Of a stretch of DNA of 64,000 nt, positions 59,836-64,000 are shown one piece after another; the stretch's first letter is position 1, and each line of letters begins with the position of its first letter. The notes beneath the pieces were generated by a model. The model saw nothing but the letters and a program-made list of their open reading frames with translations. It made no database searches and had not been told where the DNA came from. This stretch comes from Glycine soja (lineage: Eukaryota > Streptophyta > Magnoliopsida > Fabales > Fabaceae). The position numbers and the translations under genes were made by a program. The stretch is taken from NCBI RefSeq assembly GCF_004193775.1, contig NC_041002.1:35809112-35873111 (forward strand), in the 5' to 3' direction.

Positions 59836-61065
59836 TAAGCTAGTACCTGGGCAGTGGATGCTCATGACACATGATGGGAGAAAGGTCTATGTTTCTCGAC
59901 CTAAAGTCAATTGAAGGAGGAACAATTGCCTTTGGTGGTATGGGTAAGGGAAAAATTACTGGTATAGGTAAAATTGGTATTTCTTCTTTAGCCTCCACAA
60001 ACAACGTCTTATATGTTGAAGCTATAAAATATAACTTACCGAGCATAAGTCAATTTTGTTGCATTGGTTATATCGTATCTTTCAACAAAGACCAATGTAT
60101 AGTCAAGACAGAAGATGACAAGTTCTTCTTCACCGTCAGACAACACAACAATATGTATGAGATTGATCTGACAGGTCTAAGTAAACAGAATGTAATGTGT
60201 CTGCTTTCGAGAGAAGATGAGAAATGAATTTGGTGAAAAAAAATTTGGCCATGTCAATTTGAAACACATTTCAAAATTATCTAAAAAGAATCTAGTGAAA
60301 GGAATGCCTAATATTTGTTGGAAAACCCATCTTCTTTGTGAAGCATGTCAGCAAGGGAAACATATCAAAATCTCTTTTAAATCAAAAGATCTATTTGGAC
60401 TAGCTAGAACATTGAGTCTAGGAGGAAAGAAATATGGCTTTGTCATAGTCAATTACTATTCTAGATATACATGGTTATACTTCCTTGCACATAAATATAA
60501 GTCTTTTAAGGTCTTCGAAATATTCTATAAAAGGGTTCAAAATGAGAAAGTTTTTTGTATCTTGTCTACCATGGGATTAAGTTTGACAATGATGAGTTTA
60601 GATCATTATGTGAAAAAAATGGTATTTTCCACATCTTCTCTTCATCGAGAACTCCTTAAAAAAATGGATAGTTGAAAAGAAAATAGAACTTTGCAAGAAA
60701 AGGCTAGGACCATGCTTTGTGAAAACTCACTTCCTAAGCACTTCTGGGCAAAAACAGTAAATACAACATGTTATGTTCAAAACAAAATATTGACTAGACC
60801 TTTAATAATAAAAAAAAAGCTCCTTATGAACTATGAAGAGGAAGAAGACTCAACATTTCATGCATTCATCCCTTTGGATGTGAGTGCTTTATCCCAAAGA
60901 TTAACTTGCTAAGTTTGATTCAAAGGTGAATAAAGGAATCTTCCTAGAGTATTTTGATACATCTAAAGCCTACAGAGTTTTCAATACAAGGACTTTAGTT
61001 TTAGAAGCATCCATCCATGTTAAATTCAATGATGGACTAACATCTAATAGGAAGCTATAGCATAT
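59836..61065 (+). pseudogene. Ty1/copia pol fragment (protease-integrase)
   Basis: Begins in a degenerate protease region (Y-L-G-S-G-C-S-*-H-M-M-G-E-R-S, where D-S-G is expected) and continues with G-G-T-I-A-F-G-G. The pre-integrase domain G-L-S-K-Q-N-V-M-C-L-L-S then leads to L-C-E-A-C-Q-Q-G-K-H and the integrase core Y-G-F-V-I-V-N-Y-Y-S-R-Y-T-W (catalytic Asp lost). Frame changes and stops occur at 60224, near 60570 and at 60673. The final part reads K-A-Y-R-V-F-N-T-R-T. Style is Sirevirus-like. No LTR, primer site or reverse transcriptase is attached. Confidence 0.8.
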
Positions 61066-62061
61066 TGTGTCTCAGGTGCAAATACCTGATATGTACAAGT
61101 AGGGTAAACGTCGAACCACTAACTTGCTCTAGCACGAAAATTAGAAGTTGAAAACATGCGATGTAGGATAATTGAATTAATGGATGACATTCATTGTGAA
61201 ATGCTCCTAATGAATGAGCATGTTACACATTTTCCCAACTTTTAGGTTATGAGTGCCTCAACATTCATGGAAGAGCCAAAATCCAATTTCCTCCAATCTT
61301 CTGTTTTTTTGTAAAACATGTCAAAGACCTCTTTCAAGTCAGACTATAGCCATACTATTCAACATTTAAACTGTTGTCGGATACCTCTTTCAAGTCAAAC
61401 TATAGTCATACTATTCAACATTTAAACCACCAATTAATCATTACCTGTTTTAGAGTTAGTTAAGGAATCACCATATTTCTTGTGACTTTAAAATGCATTC
61501 ATTATAATTTAAATGCTCTTTAATAGTAATTGCATGTTTCACTCTTGGTATATTGATAAAAGTCAAATTTATCATATTTTCATATGCAATTTGAGATGTT
61601 TATGTGATACTTTAGTATACTTTAGGCCTTGTTTTGAATCAAATTTGTTATGTTTTTAGTTTTAAATATATTTTAGATAGAAATTACAATTTTAGAAGTT
61701 TTTAATATGATTTTGTGAGTTTTTACAGAGAAATAGGGCATTTTTACAAGGTAACCTCGCTCAAGTGAGATATAGGCTGCTCAAGCAATCTCAAATAGAG
61801 GAGAAGATGAAATTTTATATAAAATATCTCACTTAAGCTAGGAGTGTGCTAGACAGTGTGTCCAGAAAATTGAATTAATTCAAAACAGAGATAATTATAG
61901 AGATATAGCTCGAAGATAAATGAAGAAAATCACTTGGAAGATACTTGCAACAATTAAAATAGATTATGTTAGATGAAAAGATAATTTCCTTTCCTTATAT
62001 AGATTATATTATTTTTGTAAATTAAGGAGATTATTTGTCTCTATTATGTGAGCGCATATGC
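61066..62061. other. Intergenic DNA with a 56-bp tandem duplication
   Basis: ACCTCTTTCAAGTCAGACTA-type sequence occurs at 61327 and again at 61383. Around 61755-61850 are CTCGCTCAAGTGAGA and CTCACTTAAGCTAGG, similar to the palindromic motifs of other LTRs in the window; possibly an LTR scrap. No gene. Confidence 0.5.
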
Positions 62062-63132
62062 TGTATGAAGATTTTGATGATGCCAAAAGATTGAAACAAT
62101 TCAAAATTGATTCAAGTCAAGATCAAGAGATCAAGAGAAACGATTCGCAATAGGCCATTATTTGTTAAAAGAATCTATTAAAAGATTGCAAAGGTTTGGC
62201 CTTAAAAGACTTAAATTTTCAAAATCTCTTATAAAGTTTTTAAGTGGTTTTATATCTTTGGAAAATATATATTTATCTCTGGTAATCGATTACCAGAGGC
62301 TGTAATTGATTACCAAAAGCAAAAATGTTTTTGCAAAGCTTTCAAAAAGTTTGAAATTTGAATTTTAAAGGCTGTAATCGATTACCACCTTTGTGTAATC
62401 GATTACCAGTAATGGAATGTTTTGAAATTCAAACTGAAAAGACATGACTCTTCAAAAATTAATTGTGTAATCGATTACCACAGATATGTAATCGATTACC
62501 AGTGAGGAAATTTCAAAAATAACTCTGACAAGGCACATCTCTTCATAGGTTTTTTAAAATCCACAAAAGGCCTATAAATATGTGACTTGTGTTCGAAAAT
62601 CCTCAGAGTTTTTCAAAACTTCATTGTCTTATTCTCTCAAAAGAAAAACTTTGGCCAAATCACTTGCAAAACAATTAAGGATTCTTATAAGTTCTTCAAG
62701 TTGTATTATTCTTCTCTTAAAGAGAGACAACATCTTTTGTACTTCAAAAGCAAACTGTTGTTGTAATCAAGAGGCAGTGGGTCTTTTGATTTGTAAGTTT
62801 TTCTGAACACAAAGGAAATGTATCCCTGGGTGGTTCAGAAGTTATAAAGGAATTTACAAGGATAGTGGAAATCTCAAGTGGGTTGCTTGAGGACTGGACG
62901 TAGGCACAGGAAGTGGCCAAACTAGTATAAACTGAGTTTGCAATTCTCTCTTCGTTAATCTCATTTACATTATTGCAGTTTAATTTTATTTTGCACATTT
63001 AAATAGCATCAAATAAATTGTTCATTGCTTCTTTTTCTGCATATTAAGACTGCATATATCTTTTAAAGAGAGAATTAAAATTTGTTAGGGGAAAATTTTG
63101 AAACTTAATTCACCCCCCTATTAAGTTTAACA
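62062..63132 (+). repeat. 5' LTR of right-edge Sirevirus
   Basis: TGTATGAAGATTTTG ... TTAAGTTTAACA, 1071 bp. AATCGATTACC palindromes lie in pairs at 62282-62502, with a TATA box CTATAAATATGTG at about 62572. The left end is inferred from the related LTRs. Confidence 0.75.
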
Positions 63133-63134
63133 AG

Positions 63135-63146
63135 TGGTATTAGAGC
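63135..63146 (+). other. Primer binding site (tRNA-Met)
   Basis: TGGTATTAGAGC, one mismatch to the usual TGGTATCAGAGC, two bases after the LTR. Confidence 0.8.
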
Positions 63147-63185
63147 TTAATTGTTGTATAAGGTTTAGAAATTTCAAGAATAGTT

Positions 63186-64000
63186 ATGGACTCATCAAAC
63201 TTTTTATTTTCCGAAGGGAACTCTATTAATAGGCCTCCTATATTCAATGGTGTGGGTTATCATTATTGGAAAACCCGTATGCAAATTTTCATAGAGGCTA
63301 TAGATTTAAACATCTGGGAAGCCATTGAAATCAGTCCTTACACCCCTACTATGGTAGTAGGAAATGCAACTATAGAAAAACCTATGGAACAATGAGATGA
63401 AGAAGAAAGGAAAATGGTACAATATAACTTAAAAGCCAAAAATATAATTACATCTGCATTAGGCATGGATGAATATTTTAGAGTATCAAACTGCAAGAAT
63501 GCAAAAGAAATGTGGGATACCTTACAAGTAACCCATGAAGGAACAACATATGTAAAAAGATCTAGAATAAATACCCTAACCCATGAATATAAATTGTTTA
63601 GAATGAATCAAAATGAAACTATACAGGATATGCAAAAGAAATTCACACATATAGTAAATCATCTTGCATCATTAGGAAAGATATTTCCCAATGAAGATTT
63701 TATTAACAAAGTTCTAAGATGTTTAAGCAGGGAATGGCAACCAAAGGTAATGACAATTATAGAATCAAGAGATCTTATGCACATGTCTCTTGCAACTTTG
63801 TTTGGAAAGTTTCAGGAACACAAAATGGAACTCATGAGACTAAATCAACATGAAGAAAATGACAAGAAAAAGAAAGGAATCACACTTAAAGCTTCATCTT
63901 CAATTCAAGAAGGAAGTGATAAAGAAGACTTGAATGCAATAGAGGAAGATGATGATTTCAATTTCTTCATAAAGAGAATCAATAAATTCCTAAGAAACAA
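63186..64000 (+). pseudogene. Sirevirus gag, partial at window edge
   Basis: ATG 63186 follows the primer site. N-terminus M-D-S-S-N-F-L-F-S-E-G-N and R-P-P-I-F-N-G-V-G-Y-H-Y-W-K-T-R-M match the gag at 32301. TGA at 63393 stands where the other copy has TGG (Trp); the frame is otherwise open to the window end, through C-L-S-R-E-W-Q-P-K-V and a Lys/Glu-rich stretch. The zinc knuckle would lie beyond the edge. Confidence 0.85.

Larger units (their letters stand above)
62062..64000 (+). mobile_element. Sirevirus element running off the window
   Basis: 5' LTR, tRNA-Met primer site and gag in correct order; the rest lies beyond the right edge. The gag closely resembles that of the element at 30624, while the LTR is of the 1.1-kb subtype seen as a solo LTR at 43844. 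Confidence 0.85.

Overview
This window is plant nuclear DNA made almost entirely of transposable elements, of the kind found in pericentromeric heterochromatin of a legume. Soybean or a close relative is the best guess. The reasons are Ty1/copia elements of Sirevirus (SIRE1-like) type with an envelope-like ORF, tRNA-Met primer sites, TIR-type DNA transposons with plant mobile domain genes, a Helitron, AT-rich spacers and long TA, TC and TTA microsatellites. I see no intact host gene, tRNA, rRNA or CRISPR array. Every gene-like stretch is transposon-derived or a captured fragment, and nearly all carry stops or frameshifts.

Layout: 1.1-7.6 kb is an old Ty3/gypsy element whose integrase is split by a solo LTR. 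7.6-11.5 kb is LTR-like debris and empty AT-rich DNA. 11.5-20.0 kb is a non-autonomous Helitron carrying exon pieces of an RRM protein, a xyloglucan endotransglucosylase and possibly a B3-like protein, plus long internal tandem repeats. 21.0-22.2 kb is a gypsy-type LTR remnant.

22.8-40.3 kb (copy A) and 41.1-about 51.7 kb (copy B) are two large Mutator-like elements (MULEs) in opposite orientation. Each encodes a MULE transposase fused to an OTU-type protease domain, convergent with a plant mobile domain (PMD) gene; copy B also keeps a third, PB1-like gene between them. In copy A a roughly 2.2 kb solo LTR, itself split by another solo LTR, sits in transposase exon 1, and a 6.8 kb pol-less Sirevirus with a perfect 5-bp target duplication sits in the last PMD exon. 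In copy B a 1.1 kb solo LTR sits in PMD exon 2. A MITE-like element lies between the copies and a SINE lies at the right edge of copy B.

51.9-56.0 kb appears empty. 56.0-59.8 kb is the 3' end of a LINE on the minus strand, split by a non-autonomous CACTA element. 59.8-61.1 kb is a broken copia pol fragment. From 62.06 kb another Sirevirus begins (LTR, primer site, gag) and leaves the window.

The two most striking signals are (i) an array of about eleven hairpins in the transcribed part of the Sirevirus LTR, with two conserved loop sequences and different but self-complementary stems, and (ii) the two-copy MULE that combines transposase-OTU, PMD and PB1-like genes with an array of eight tandem 23-bp palindromes beside one terminus.
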